64,000 nt of DNA, from the NCBI GenBank assembly GCA_011317545.1, contig WUJK01000002.1:4340001-4404000 (forward strand). Reading direction: 5' to 3'. This DNA comes from Coniella vitis (Eukaryota > Ascomycota > Sordariomycetes > Diaporthales > Schizoparmaceae). How positions within the stretch are numbered: position 1 is the first letter of the stretch; the number at the start of each line of letters is the position of its first letter. The notes below the pieces were generated by a model. The model worked only from the letters and a program-made list of their open reading frames with translations. It was not told the DNA's origin and did not search any database. Positions 44,526-57,275 of the stretch are shown piece by piece. Position numbers and translations under genes: made by a program.

Positions 44526-45380
44526 ATGTCAACTTTTCCTAACGTTTACACACACCGAAAGGTGGCTGATACGGCTGCGAAGGCGTGTACCGTCTGTTAC
44601 AAGCTCAGCACTAGTGTCTTGATCACAGAGGGAAAGCAGGTGAGTGATTGACTTCTCATGAGAGGACGTGCTCAAGTGTCGCGCCCCATTCTCGTTTTCT
44701 TGGCTCAACCTTACTCTACTTACCATGTGAAAGCCCACGAGAAGTACTGTGCTCTGTGATGGCGTATGCTGAAACCTGGTCTCTCTGACGTGGTTGGTCA
44801 TCGCAGGACTTCTTCTACGTGTGCCCTTCCCACCTCAAGGACCGCGGATTCTGCACGCCCATTGTCGACCAAGCTGCTGCGGATGCCAAGAGGAAGAAAG
44901 AGCTGGAAGATGAGATTGAAAGGGTGAAAAAAGAATACGAAGAGAAACAACGCAAGAAAAAGGAAAAGGAAGAAGCAGCAAAGGCGGATGAAAAGGCCGA
45001 GGACAAGAAGAAGGAGGATGCCAGCATCGGCAAGAAAGATGAATCGAAGAAGCCGGACGCAACGACCGAGGCAAAGGTGAGAGTCCTTCGCGCAAGCCTG
45101 TTGCAATCCTGCAAAACGCTCACACTAATTTTGAAAACTCAGGAAGGCACCGAAACCAAGACAGAAGAAGAGCCTCGCATCTTCCAACTTCACAGGTCGG
45201 CCAATTCCAGTCCTGCTTCCAGATCCTCCCCACCGTCTCATTTTCCGCTGACCATAACAACACAGAACCTTTTATCAAAATAGATTGACCATGAAGCGCC
45301 AGGCAGAGATGGACAAGCGTAACCGCGAGCGCTTTGCGGACCCCTCCTTCTTCCCTTCTGTTCCCAAAGGGCTGCCCTGA
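44526..45380 (+). CDS. VPS4-associated protein 1 (VFA1-like)
   Basis: Four exons (44526-44639, 44807-45076, 45143-45195, 45284-45380) join in phase to 177 residues. The N-terminal domain has KVADTAAKACTVCYKLSTSV (Cys21, Cys24) and DFFYVCPSHLKDRGFC (Cys44, His47, Cys54), a likely zinc-binding fold that defines the Vfa1/DUF1742 family. A Lys/Glu-rich coiled coil follows (about 65-120). The C-terminus KRNRERFADPSFFPSVPKGLP matches the conserved end. In yeast Vfa1 binds the AAA ATPase Vps4 and stimulates it in ESCRT-III disassembly at endosomes. The third intron has a non-consensus donor (GTCGGC), but the join restores the conserved C-terminus. Confidence 0.85.
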
Positions 45381-48300
45381 GCTGCACAGTCATACGTGGT
45401 ATTGGAGTGCTTAAATCGACCTCGGACTACAGGCAAAAATTACATCAACCCGGTGTCCGGGCCCACTCGTTCATGGTCCCCGCTGCGCTGGTCGATGCAA
45501 TCTGCGTCCCTTACGCTGACATGCTTGAAGCTCATAATGAGCTAGTCGCCTTGTCTGCACGTCATGTGGACTTCGTCATCGCTTATGTGGGTTGACGGAG
45601 AAAAGTCCAGAATGGGCTCGCCGATGAGTGCGGCAGGCATTGGGGTTGGCATCTTGACGGAGAGATACCCAGTCTCCCATTTGCCAATGGAACAAGCCGG
45701 GCCGAGCGAGGCCGAACCACTTTCCACTGGCCTCCTTGTCCCATCACTTACGTGGTCGACAGAGCTGTAGGGATGGCCAATCGGCAAAGCTTCTCGGCCT
45801 GTTGATACCGGAAAACGGTCTAGCCTTTTTGGTCCGCCGGATGTGTGGCTTAAAGGATACCACGGGCTTGACCGTCCTGTTGCCATCGGGCTTGCAACGC
45901 CAGTCTCTTGACGGAATGTGGTGCTTCGAGAGAGACTGCCATCTTGAACTCGCAACAGTGGTAGTACAGCTGGCATCCGCACTTTCTCTGACTCTGGCCA
46001 TGCAAGTCAGAGTGGCCAGGCTAGTGCCATTGAAACACAAAATCAGCTGCTGTCGACTTCCAGTCACGGTGATTCCACATTGACAAATCTCCATGACCCT
46101 TTGCATTGCGGCAGGCCGGTCCCGTTTTCAGCCATATCTGAATCCACAAGACCGGCATATGAGCAAGGGCAACAAATGTCTCTTGGTGCAACTTTCGTTC
46201 CACTCATGCTCGCTATTCCCAGTTCAGCCCAAGTGCTGACACCTCCGTGTGACCCGATTGATCCGAGCCTGGCCCAGTCATGCTACGCTGGGCACAGATG
46301 GCCCCGATTCCATCCACAGGCTTGCTGAGGCTAACCCTCCGCCCAAGTCAAACGCAATGAATGCGTCTTCATCACATGGCGCATCGGCGTAATACAGTGC
46401 GTGCGGAGGGTGAGACCACAAGGTACACGATGCAAGCCTGTGCTGATTCTAGTTCATATGCGAGATGAACGGGCGATCATCACGCACACCCTCTTCATCT
46501 CTCGATGTCTAGAGGGGCGAGTGGGCCGAGGGGAAAGGTGTACAAATCTCCATATAGCAGTGGAGCTCAAAAGTCACCGGCCCAGTCCGAGCCCCTCATC
46601 AAGAGTTGGTCGACTTGTGATTCTCGTTCATCTGCAAGCAGAACGTCTAGTGCTTATGGTCTCTCCACTATGCTGTCTCCGCGGTCGCATTGAATCTAGG
46701 TTGTCTCTTTACAGGGCAAATGCTCATTCAGTTCTCCGCATGTTGGACTGCCACAGATCACCCTGTCACTCATGCAGAGCCCGTTGGCGCTGAACGTCGA
46801 CTGAGCATGCCTCGGAGCACTAGGTCCCCAATACCATTGATGCCACCCAAGTTCAAAAGTGTCCAAAAAAGAAAAAAAGAAAAAAGAAGGCTGGGACATC
46901 CTACCATACGCGGACCTAACAGTATAAAGGGGCGGGTGTACAGCATGCACAACGTACATGATACATACCATACAGTACATGGCCCAGGGCATCCACGAAG
47001 CCGTCCCACTGCATGTACGGGCCCCCTCAAAAGGACAACGTCTGCCCAGCTCGAAAATGTCTCAGCAAGGAAAGCTCCCTCTACAGGTGCATCGATTCAT
47101 CACTTTTCATATCGTGATTTTGACTTATCAGTCAGCGGCGGGTTGACAATCAATACGCTGCATATACACAAAGTGTGAGGGCTTGCTTGCACACTCCGCT
47201 CTTATAGCACCGCATGAGCATCTAGCCCAATATAGTTCTGCCCATCAGACACGAATCCATAAACTGCAAAAGCCGGCTGTTAACATGGCAGTGAACCTCG
47301 CTGAAGACCTATTCAGGGGCAGTGCCATGTATGTACGGTGGCACACTGTGGTCGGAAATCTATCGACACAATGTCTACAAGGATATTGAACGTTAGCCGC
47401 CATGTTCCCCCTCCACACTTCAGTACATCCAAATAAGCATTACCAGCATATTAGGAAGCGGTCCTAGAGCTCGGGAGTGAGCGGAAGGATGGATAGAGTT
47501 TGGGTGCTGGCGTCACTGTCCATCAATTGGGGGCCTTTGAAGGATCGGGATCGTGACAACATAGTTTATCAGTTACTTTGGGGCCTCTGTACCGCAACAT
47601 GGTACTTTCGTCGATGCTGTCCTTTTGGGCGAGCGATGGGATGGACTCGACTCGGCTGAATCCTTTCCGCATGTTTGCCGGGCTCACCCTTACACATGCG
47701 CAAGGACACTTGTGTGCCTTGAGTCCTGTGCTTTCTATGGTTGTGTATCTTGAAACTGACTTCAAGTGACCGCTTTCGCACTCAGAATGTTATTTTTTTT
47801 TCTTTTTGGCGAGAGTGTGAACAGTGGAGTCAAGGAGAGCTTAAAGAAATATGAATGACGCAGAAGGCTTTTCCATGCGCAGGCGGTTCGAAAATACATG
47901 CGTGACTTTGTACTTCTCTGGTCACTGTTTGTATATTGAGAGCAGATAATCTCACTGCGATTCGGCCGCACTGAATATGAGGACACGGTTCGCAATATTG
48001 ATGTAAGCTCTCAACATTCCAGTTTTGTCTGACGAAGATCTGCGTACATTGATGATATCGCAGTGAAGCTGAAGCACCATTTACACTCGGAAATAGAAGC
48101 TCTGCTAGAGACAAAAGTGACGGTGTACGAAGCCCTGTAATCTTTCCAGACTTGTTCGTTTTAGTACAATACAAAGTCGTGGTAAGAATACTGTGTACTT
48201 TCAAGTTGAATTGTGGCACACTCGCTACGTAGGTATTCTCCAACTCCTAATTGTGTCAAAGACTATATTCAGAGCTTTGTGCTGACGAATATTGCTTGTT

Positions 48301-49702
48301 GTGCTGGACATTGATTGCAACCAAAACTTTCGCCTCTGAATTCCAAGCAAAGTCAAGTTTGTGAGGCTCGTACGGTTCAATCGCTTGAAACCAGAGTTTG
48401 CTCATCTATGCATGCAGATTTCTGGTAAATGACTTGAACAGAGTAAAGTTTTCCAACGTCACCGAAACCATTTCTCAACTACACTGGAGGGGATACTTCA
48501 GTTTTATTTTTCTAGACTGCGTTGTCCTCGACCTCTTGTTTTGATTGGACCTATACAAGTAGAGGCATAACCATCACATATCTTTGATGATTCACAATAT
48601 ATCTGTTCTTGAGAAACATTATACATTCCGCTCACATAAAGATGTATTGTTCAATTACAATATAAGTACGATACCGAACAACGCATTACCGATATTCAGT
48701 CGAGATATATGACTACATATGTGCAATTACCGCGTCCTGCCTCCAGCATCGGAGATATGTTGCGGTCAATGGTATCGTCAGATGAGTTCAGGTGCAACGC
48801 TGCGAGACACTCACCCGTTTCCCAGATTCTTGTTAGTATACAAATCATACTTCATCATTTATAGGCCTTGAGAATACCATCGCGCTGACATTCTCCTGTA
48901 CGACCATTTCCAATGAATCTTCTACAAATGCTGTAATTTTGTTGAACTTGACTGTTCGTATGCATAAACCGTAAGCTCAAGTTCCTGCCTTCTGATTGAG
49001 AATATGAGCGCGAGCCTGGGTCTCTGGATGTCAAAGTAATAGCGAACTCCGTGCTCTGGCAATCGTCTCCCCAACAACATCGCTTTCTTGCTCAATGACT
49101 CCCTTAAGTTCCAGCTCAGCCGACCCAGCAAACACCGCTGCAATCCTTGATGCCCAAAAGCCAAAGCCTACGCCATAGCACGATCCACGAGCTCTCTTCC
49201 GTCCAAACCAGGCTGAAAATTTCACATTCTGGGCAAACGTGCTAACCCAAGGCTTGTCCACCAGTGGTAAGATTTGGCATGGCAGTCTCCTCAACGACCG
49301 ACCACCCCCGGCCGGCCGCCTTTGCAAAAAAATCCAAGTGCTTATCATCATGATCCACCGGCATGCTACACTACCCTGGACCCCCTCTCTCCCCCATCCC
49401 CCCAAAGGGAAACTCAAATGTCGTCGTGACGGAACTGGGACAAGAAAAAAAAAAAAGGCTCAGCCAAAGAAGATCCACATCAGTGTTCTTGTAGAAGGGC
49501 GGGGTTTGTTGCATCGTTGCTGGCGCAAGCAAGGCACAGCGACAGGGTTGGGTAACTTGCCCGATGATGACCCGGGGGGCAGTATTTCTGCCAACCCAGG
49601 CAGGCACCCTCTGATGATGCTTTCGTTACGGCGTAAAGCCGAGTGCTGGGCTGAGCCTGCGTGGGGCGCAAGACAAGCGAGAGGATGGAATTTGTTTGGC
49701 GA

Positions 49703-49730
49703 TGACTGACTGACTGACTGACTGACTGAC
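49703..49730. repeat. (TGAC)7 microsatellite
   Basis: Seven perfect TGAC units. Confidence 0.95.
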
Positions 49731-50363
49731 CCACTCTCCACTAACACACACATGCACGATCTTTGGCGAAGCTGACGAGACAAGCAAGTTGAGCTGAATA
49801 GCATACGGGCAACGCGATCTGACTGAATTGCCAGGGTAGTCTTTGGTGCGGGTTCGGTTGGTCCTTTTGCGACTGCGCTCTTATGCTTATTTCGTCCGCC
49901 TTATCCACCTGTCAGCCAGCCAGCCAGCCCTCACTCCGCCCCTCCGTTGGGGGAATTGAGCCTCGAAAAGGATGGAGAGACCCGCCAGAGGGAAAACGGC
50001 ACTCGGACACAGAAAAAAAGCCTCTTCCAAGGGGGGTGACGTGACTTGTGTGTGATGAAAGGCCCATGTATAGGGCAGGCAGGTGTATCATCAGAGTATC
50101 TTTCACTACGACCATGCACTGCTTACATATACGTAGCAAGCCCCCGATCCATACTGTGCATTTGGGGCGAGTGTGCTGAGATTCGAACGGGGGCTCTGCT
50201 TTCCCGAGGCACGTGTACCGATGGCGATGGTCATCTAGGATTCGAGTTGCAACACTTCTTACAACATAAGACTGCTCCAGCCCCCTTTCCGCCACCATAA
50301 CGGTGGAGGAGGGAAGACGGAAGAAGAAAAGCCAACTGGACAGGCTATCGGTTCACTAGCGAG

Positions 50364-50390
50364 GTTTGTTTGTTTGTTTGTTTGTTTGTT
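50364..50390. repeat. (GTTT)n microsatellite
   Basis: Nearly seven GTTT units. Confidence 0.95.
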
Positions 50391-51508
50391 GATGACACGC
50401 CTCCCTTGCCCCCATGTTGAGCTGAAAAAAGAACCAAAAAAGAAAAGAAAAAAGAGAACAAAAAGGCACAAGTATGGTAGCAGTATCGCCACTTGGTCGT
50501 ATATGTGCTGCTATATGTAGACATCGGGCTTTTGCTAGTTGGGTTACAGTGAAGTGTATCACTTTTTTTTCTCTTTCATTTTTCATTGGGAGAATACTAC
50601 TCTGCAGCACTGCCCTGCCAAGCATCGTCGCGGCAAGTAATTAGACCGAATACGGAGTGGCTACCCTTCACATGCGCCAAGGATGCCTTTGATATTTGAG
50701 CGTGGCCGATGAGGTGCGTGCCAGGGTTTTGTCTTGTCTCGTCGTTTTGGGAAATCGACTTGTATGTAAGGATCTATGGCATACTGTGTACAGTTGACTG
50801 ACCCTTATCCAAAAGCAAGACCAAAGCAGGACGCTATACAATGGTAATATATACATGAATTAATAAATCATGATCATGCTAATCACTGGGCAGCCATGCG
50901 GCGATATTGCAGTGCTGGGTCGGCTGCACCGCCGAAACAACTGTGGCAGCTCCAGCAATCCATCTCGGCCCGCGGGCGCCCGTCTGGACCGTCAGAGTGC
51001 AGCGCCCCCAGAACAGCCATTGACGCGTTGAAGTTTGCTGAGCGTTGCAATACTATAGACCAGGGGTGGTGTTCGTTCGGGTTTGACAAGTGACCGAACC
51101 AAAGAGTTGAAAGCTCAAGGTCACACAAAGCCACTGGTAATTGGTTGCTTGCCCCTTGGCCTTTTTATATCTATATATTTGCAGCCCCCGGACCAAAAGT
51201 TGTATGATGACTGGGTGGGCTTTTGCGTTGGCTTGAGGCCAGCATCTGGAAGCAAAAGCAGAGCAGAGCAAGGCAAGGCAACAGACCACTTGGCTGGTGG
51301 GGGGGGGGCGCTTTTTTTTTTCTTCTTTCTTTCTTTTCTGTTTTATCAGAGGAGGTTCATTCTTCAGCCCTGTAGGGAGACGGGGGTTGGCGGAGCTCGG
51401 CACTATTCGCACAGTAAATTCGGGCCGTTACCGTCTCTGGCCCTGTCTTCCGAGCGCCCAGGGGGACGGACGGCCTTGTTTCCGCGCTCTCTCATCAACG
51501 TCCGCTTT

Positions 51509-51532
51509 GTCTTGGTCTTGGTCTTGGTCTTG
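51509..51532. repeat. (GTCTTG)4 repeat
   Basis: Four perfect hexamers in a non-coding stretch. Confidence 0.85.
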
Positions 51533-52938
51533 GGGACCGACCTAACAAGTAGATGTCTCTGCTGGAAAACACAGAAAACTTTCCTGTCCACAGTTTGGGA
51601 CCGAAAAAGAAAAGAAAAAAAAGAAAAAAGAGGTGGGCTAGCCACGCTGTACCATGGAACTGAACTAGAAGACCGCGGAAATGTTTGTGTGCATTTCTCC
51701 TGCAGGTCACTACATTAGTACCAAATATCCTCCTGCTGGGGCGGACGAGTGACAGTCCTCGGTACCAACGATTCGGTCCTCATGCTAACGATGTTACATA
51801 GTACTATACTATGATATGTAAAGTAATATACCCCTCCTCATCACCATCCTTGCACCGAAAACGTTTCCCAGGCGGAGAGAGGAGGGGAGACGAGAGGGGA
51901 TCGAGAGCGAGACAAGCATGTCTGGCGCAAAAATGTGACGTTGGGGTTACATCGTGCACACCCAAGCAGCTTGCAGCAGGACCACCCACGACGAGCCTTG
52001 CGCCCGCAACAGGTTGATGCAGCCCATCGTCGTCTCCACCAAGTCAAATAAGGGCGGGGCAGGGCATGCTTTGCGTTGGGCCGTTTTTGCAACGTGAACA
52101 AGAAGAAGAAGAAGGAGGAGGAGGAGAAAGAGAAAGAGAAAGGGAGAGAAAAGGACTACATAGTAACCGCTTCTTCGTCTCGAGCTGCGAGTTTGCTACC
52201 TTCACAGTATGAGAGATATCTCTACAATACAGAAATCCCAGACGGCACGGTCTGGTTGAAGAGTCCGAGTCTCAAAGTGCCCATCTGAATCCATGCCGTC
52301 AAAGCTCCCAAATGGGTCCGTCCTCGAGGCTGGGAAGAGGCAGGAGGAAATAAGATACGATAGAATAAAACAATACAAAACGAAACAGAAGGCTGGAGTG
52401 GAGGACAAACAAAGCAAAAAGACCACACAGACTTACCCAAAAGAAGAAAAACCACCCCCCCCTTCCCCTTAGGAAACAAAAGATAAAAAAAAAAAGAAAC
52501 CCTGAAATCACTTGCATATCCTCAGCTGCGACATGTGCATGGCGCGTCCCCCAACGTGATCTGCCTCGCGTCCTCATCTGCCAGTTGGTGTCTGGGCGCC
52601 GTGCTGAGTGGCGTCAGCCCTAGAAAAGCCACTCTGGGTCCTTGCGTATTGCTTTGCTAGATCATGTATAGCGAACACCATTGGGCTCCATCGCAAGTTG
52701 CTATGTTGTCATTGCTCCTGCTCTGTGCTCCGGTCCGAGACTCAATAGAGATCGCGGCCGGTAACGGGCTTGTCTTTGCTGACTGAATGTATATGTGAGG
52801 CATTGATACGGTCAGTAACTGCGGCTGAGAAAAGTGTTGAACAACATCTTCTCTTGGAGCAAATACTCGCTATAGTCACCTTCTCAGGAGAGGCGTGGCA
52901 AAGGATAGGCCCGGCTTTGGTTCACGGGAGTTCTTTGG

Positions 52939-52963
52939 AAAAAAAAAAAAAAAAAAAAAAAAA
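52939..52963. repeat. poly(A) tract, 25 bases
   Basis: Uninterrupted homopolymer. Confidence 0.95.
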
Positions 52964-53875
52964 CAATTCAGCCCAGGAAACACCTGAGGATTACTTACAG
53001 AGGACTGATTGGACACACAGAAGACATGGTATAGCAGCAAGCACCCACATCCCGATGCGGTGAGCAGATTGCATCGGTGCAACGAGGCTGGGAAAACCAG
53101 AACGTGTCCCCTTGCCATCATAGTAAAATAAGCCACACAGATACACATTTGTCAACCTAAAGTAGGGCACAGCAGCATGAAAATGACGCAAGAGAATCCA
53201 GTGCATCGGTAAAAGTCCCCCCCATCGCCCAGATGGATGGCCTGGGGCTATTTTGTGGCTTCCCCTCGCCCATTTGTCAGATGCGATTGGTGTAAAATCA
53301 TCCTTCGGGCACCTGGGCCGGGACAATATACGTGCACATAGGACACCCACATCCAGACAGCATCGGTGTACACGTTCTCGCCTTGTGTGCTTGCCCAGCA
53401 ATGGTAGCGGGGCCCATATCACCCAGAGGCACATCAAAACCCTTGACTTGAGCAAGCATCGTTCAAGATAAGGATGTGGTAATGTGATTGAAAGAAATAC
53501 GCAGACACGGTGAAGCATGCCGCGGCTGGTCTAAAGAGGAATGTCACACACATATATACATATATATGGATATATATCTTTGTCTTTGGCTGGTTCCTAA
53601 CCTCGATCTGGGCATGCTGGCGAGGCTAATTGCTGGGTTGCTGGATATTGATGTGGTTGTATAGTCATGTTGAGGACAGCGAAATAACAGAGAGAAAATA
53701 AGAATATTTTTTATTAAAAAAACATTTGCGTTGTATCGAAGGAGTTGTTGCCCTTGGTGTACACGCTGAAAGGATGCTAGAAGTGACACAGTGACTAGAA
53801 TTGCCATATCGGTTCGCCAAGACGCCTATTGGTCGCAGAGAACAGCACATTCATCCGTTGCAAGTCCAAAGTCAT

Positions 53876-53895
53876 CACACACACACACACACACA
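53876..53895. repeat. (CA)10 microsatellite
   Basis: Perfect CA run. Confidence 0.9.
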
Positions 53896-55679
53896 TTACC
53901 AGATCTTGAGAATAGTCTCACCATTTCCACCCGTTTGGAAGACCCATGTCGTCACCTTGGCCACAGATGCTATGCTAATATCGCGTGCGTCAAATAGATA
54001 CTATAACTCCCCATTTCCCCCCCCCCCAGCTTGCTTTCAACCTCAAAAGAGTCCCGCAGCCAACTCGTGCGCCCGCTTGCTTTGAAGAGTACATTGCAGC
54101 ACAGCAGGTGCTACACAAGGATGACACGGCAGAAGATGCACCTTTGGACCGTTTGGGATAATGCAGAGTTGTGGGCATCCCGGAAATGGTTGTCGCAGGA
54201 TAGAGCAGGAGCCTTGAAAAGTCCCACGCACTAGGGACGAAAAAGAAAGAGGGAGAAAAAGAAGGATAAAAAGAGGGCATAGGAGAGAAAAAGAAACAAA
54301 CATATGGGAGACGTTGTCGTTTCCCATCTGCAGCGCGCTTCTCTTCGGGGGTCTCACCCTATAGGGAAGCAGAAGCAAAATGATTTTGAATGGCTGGGGT
54401 TAGCCACGCGCTGCCACAGATATGCACGCGACTGGAAGAGGAAAAGGAAAAGAAAAGGGAAAAGCCGCTGTCACACGCCAGCCGACAGGCAGCAAAAGCA
54501 AGTTTGGTTTTTGGTTTCCTTTTTTATTTTTATTTTTCTTCTTTTAAAAATAAGAGCAAGAAAAAAGAGCGCAAGTGGTCTGGGGGGGTGGAGAGATGCA
54601 CGAGAACCTTGCGCCAGAGTACTATGTACATGACCAAAACACAACAAGTCAGATTCCCCGTCTTGGAATCCCGAGACATGGGAAAACAAGGACGAGAAGT
54701 AAGCGCCAGCCTAGGTATTTATTGGGTGAGTGCTGCCCAGACCTTTTTGTATGTTTGGATGCGTCCCCCGTCACAGCCGCTGCGAAGCAATCAGAGGCGG
54801 CTGACAGAGCACGGGGAATGACTGGGAAAACGACATGTCAGGTCACTGTGGCGCTACAAAAGGGCCCTTTCAGTGTTCCTACAGGCTCGGCGCTTGGTAC
54901 TCTACTCAGGCTGGGGCCAGGGCAAGGCGAATCGCTATATACACGAGGGGTTGCTCCAGCCAGTGTTTCTACAGTTCGGTCATGGACATCTCTGATAAAC
55001 TGTGCGCCCCTGAGCACCGCGCGGCCTTGTAGTGCTGTGGCTGTGCAATAATATTTTGTATACATGGGCCAGAGATCGACCGCGAGACTCGCTGATAAGA
55101 TGACTCCGACAACAGCTGTACATAGTAACGAAGGAGAAATACAAACCAAAAAGACATCAAGGGCGCTCGCTCTAACGAAGGGGCTTTGAGACAGAATCCA
55201 AGGAAGGGGCTCGAGCCCTTCTCCAAAGAGAGTTTGCGGTTCGTCCCGTAGTAAGGCTGTAGGGCTCTCTCTCCTGACCGGTGTGCGAGGAAGAAAGGGA
55301 AGAAAAAGAGGGTCGAGCGATAAGATTCAAAACGGAAAGCAAAAAAGAGATAAAATCATGCGCTAACCGAGCGCGCCATCGACTTGCAGCTGTCGATCTC
55401 CATTTCCAAACCGCAAATCTCGTCGTGGCCCCCCCCCCGGCTCCCCTCTTCGTCCTGTACTAGCCCTGCTTTCTTTTCTGTCTTGTCTTGCATGTACTAT
55501 TACTTCTACCATGTATCATGGTCCCCTAGCGTCCCAGGCAAGTCACGCCAGAGAAACATAGTGCGACGGCTTCTGTCTGCACCCGGAAAGAGAGGGCAAA
55601 GGGATGGCTTGGGTTGGAACACGTGCTTTTGAGATAAGCCTGTCGATCAACTGCTCTCTTATTAGTATTTACTCATTGC

Positions 55680-55695
55680 TACTATGTACATAGTA
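55680..55695. repeat. perfect 16-bp palindrome, second full copy
   Basis: Identical to the copy at 28893-28908, including the preceding GC dinucleotide, but with different flanking sequence otherwise. Confidence 0.85.
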
Positions 55696-57251
55696 GACGG
55701 TATTCATGATCCGTGGAAAGTCGTCGCCACGCGCAATTGGAAACCCTCCACGGGCACTGCTGTTTATTAGAAAGGCACATTATTTTTCTTTTTCCCTCTC
55801 GTTCACCAGGTGCAAAGGAAAGGGTGAAGATCCTCCGACATTACGAACCGAAGCAACACCATCACACAGTCGCCGCCATCTTTTCTTTCTGCGTGTCTCG
55901 AATGCAAAATGGCGTTTTTCGCCCTCGTGGCAATTGATGGCCCCCCTGCTCGCCCGTTGCCACTGTCTTTTGCTCTTTGAGTATACAGTACATATTATGT
56001 CGTACTTTGTATGGCAGTAGTAGAAGTACAGAGCTTGCTATATACTAGTATAAAAGCAAACACTTTCTTCTTGCCCTACGGACTCTGCTCCTCGGAGATA
56101 CTTTGGCCACTTGCCGCCGGCTACCGTTTCGTCGATGTGCATGAGTACAAAGACATGCAGGCGACGACGACCTTTATGGTGTGTACATGTTATGTGTACA
56201 CTGCGAATATACATAGTAATCCGTCGCGAGCCGTCGTCTTGTGCAAAGCAGTTGGGACCTGGGCATCGGACCCCGACTGCCGGCTGCAACAGCACCCAAT
56301 CTTCTTTTGCTTGGGTTGGAGAGACATCGGGAGGCATTGGTCAGCAAGAAGAGAAGGTAGGTGTTTTTGGTTGGCATGTGCAGAGAAAAGGGCGTGCGCT
56401 GACAGGACCGAGTGAGTGCTGGGTACGGGTACGTTGGATTATCAGGGTACTTACATCGCCAAGTATATTATCCAATTTCACTTCTTTTGCTGCTTATCTT
56501 ATCACGCACCCTCGACTCTAGTGGAAGTATACTATAGATTACATAGTATAGCCAACACCGCTTCTCGCCCATAGTATTATACCAGTCTCATAACTTTCGC
56601 AAGCCAGTATAGCTCAGCATATATAATCAGCAAGCACACATACTCGTAACGCGAGTACGTACACATAGTATACATAGTACGCACGAGCTTGATGATCTGC
56701 AGAGTCTTTTCTGTTTCCGCCTCATACATAACATCAAAAGATGTAGAAGTACATAACTAACAGTACCTCGGCTACTGACACAATCATGGTATGGTTGGTC
56801 TGGCTTCCCTCTCGCGAGAGGTATGCGCTGAACTTGGTGCGTTGGACAAGAGTATTATGCGCGTTCCGGGAATAATAAGCTGTCCATTGTTGGTTCAAAG
56901 TACAAACAGACCATAAAATTGTTCCAAGTATTATAGCCGAAAGTTGCGCGCTTCCGAATCAAACGCTACCATGGTAGACATACATAATACTATGTACTAA
57001 GAAGAGAAAAAAAGGACTGCCGTCACTTGACAGCTGCCAGCTCATTGGGATCTGGGACTGTTGTAATCTCAGCAGCCTGCCCTGCCTCGTTGTGTTCCAT
57101 CACCCACATACATAGAGCAACAGAGTGTATCTTCACGGGCCGTTCCCAGCTTGGTTGGTTACATTACTTTGTTCCAGGCCTCGAAATGACTAAAGTCATG
57201 ATAGATACCATCCAGTAGAGTATATCAACAAGATACGTACCCAGCACCGCA

Positions 57252-57275
57252 TCCTCCTCCTCCTCCTCCTCCTCC
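57252..57275. repeat. (CTC)8 microsatellite
   Basis: Eight CTC units in non-coding DNA. Confidence 0.9.

Larger units (their letters stand above)
45381..51780. other. gene-free region, part 1
   Basis: No supportable gene. The part at about 47.4-48.9 kb is AT-rich and could be decayed sequence. The rest has short overlapping frames, (TGAC)n at 49.7 kb, (GTTT)n at 50.37 kb and purine or pyrimidine tracts. Confidence 0.5.

Noticed and set aside
50160..50250. tRNA-like T-arm on the minus strand
   Set aside because: A TTCGAATCT loop is present, but no acceptor or D arm can be paired.
51083..51718. 211-codon plus-strand frame
   Set aside because: It spans poly(G), poly(T) and a (GTCTTG) repeat; the composition is low-complexity and there is no domain.
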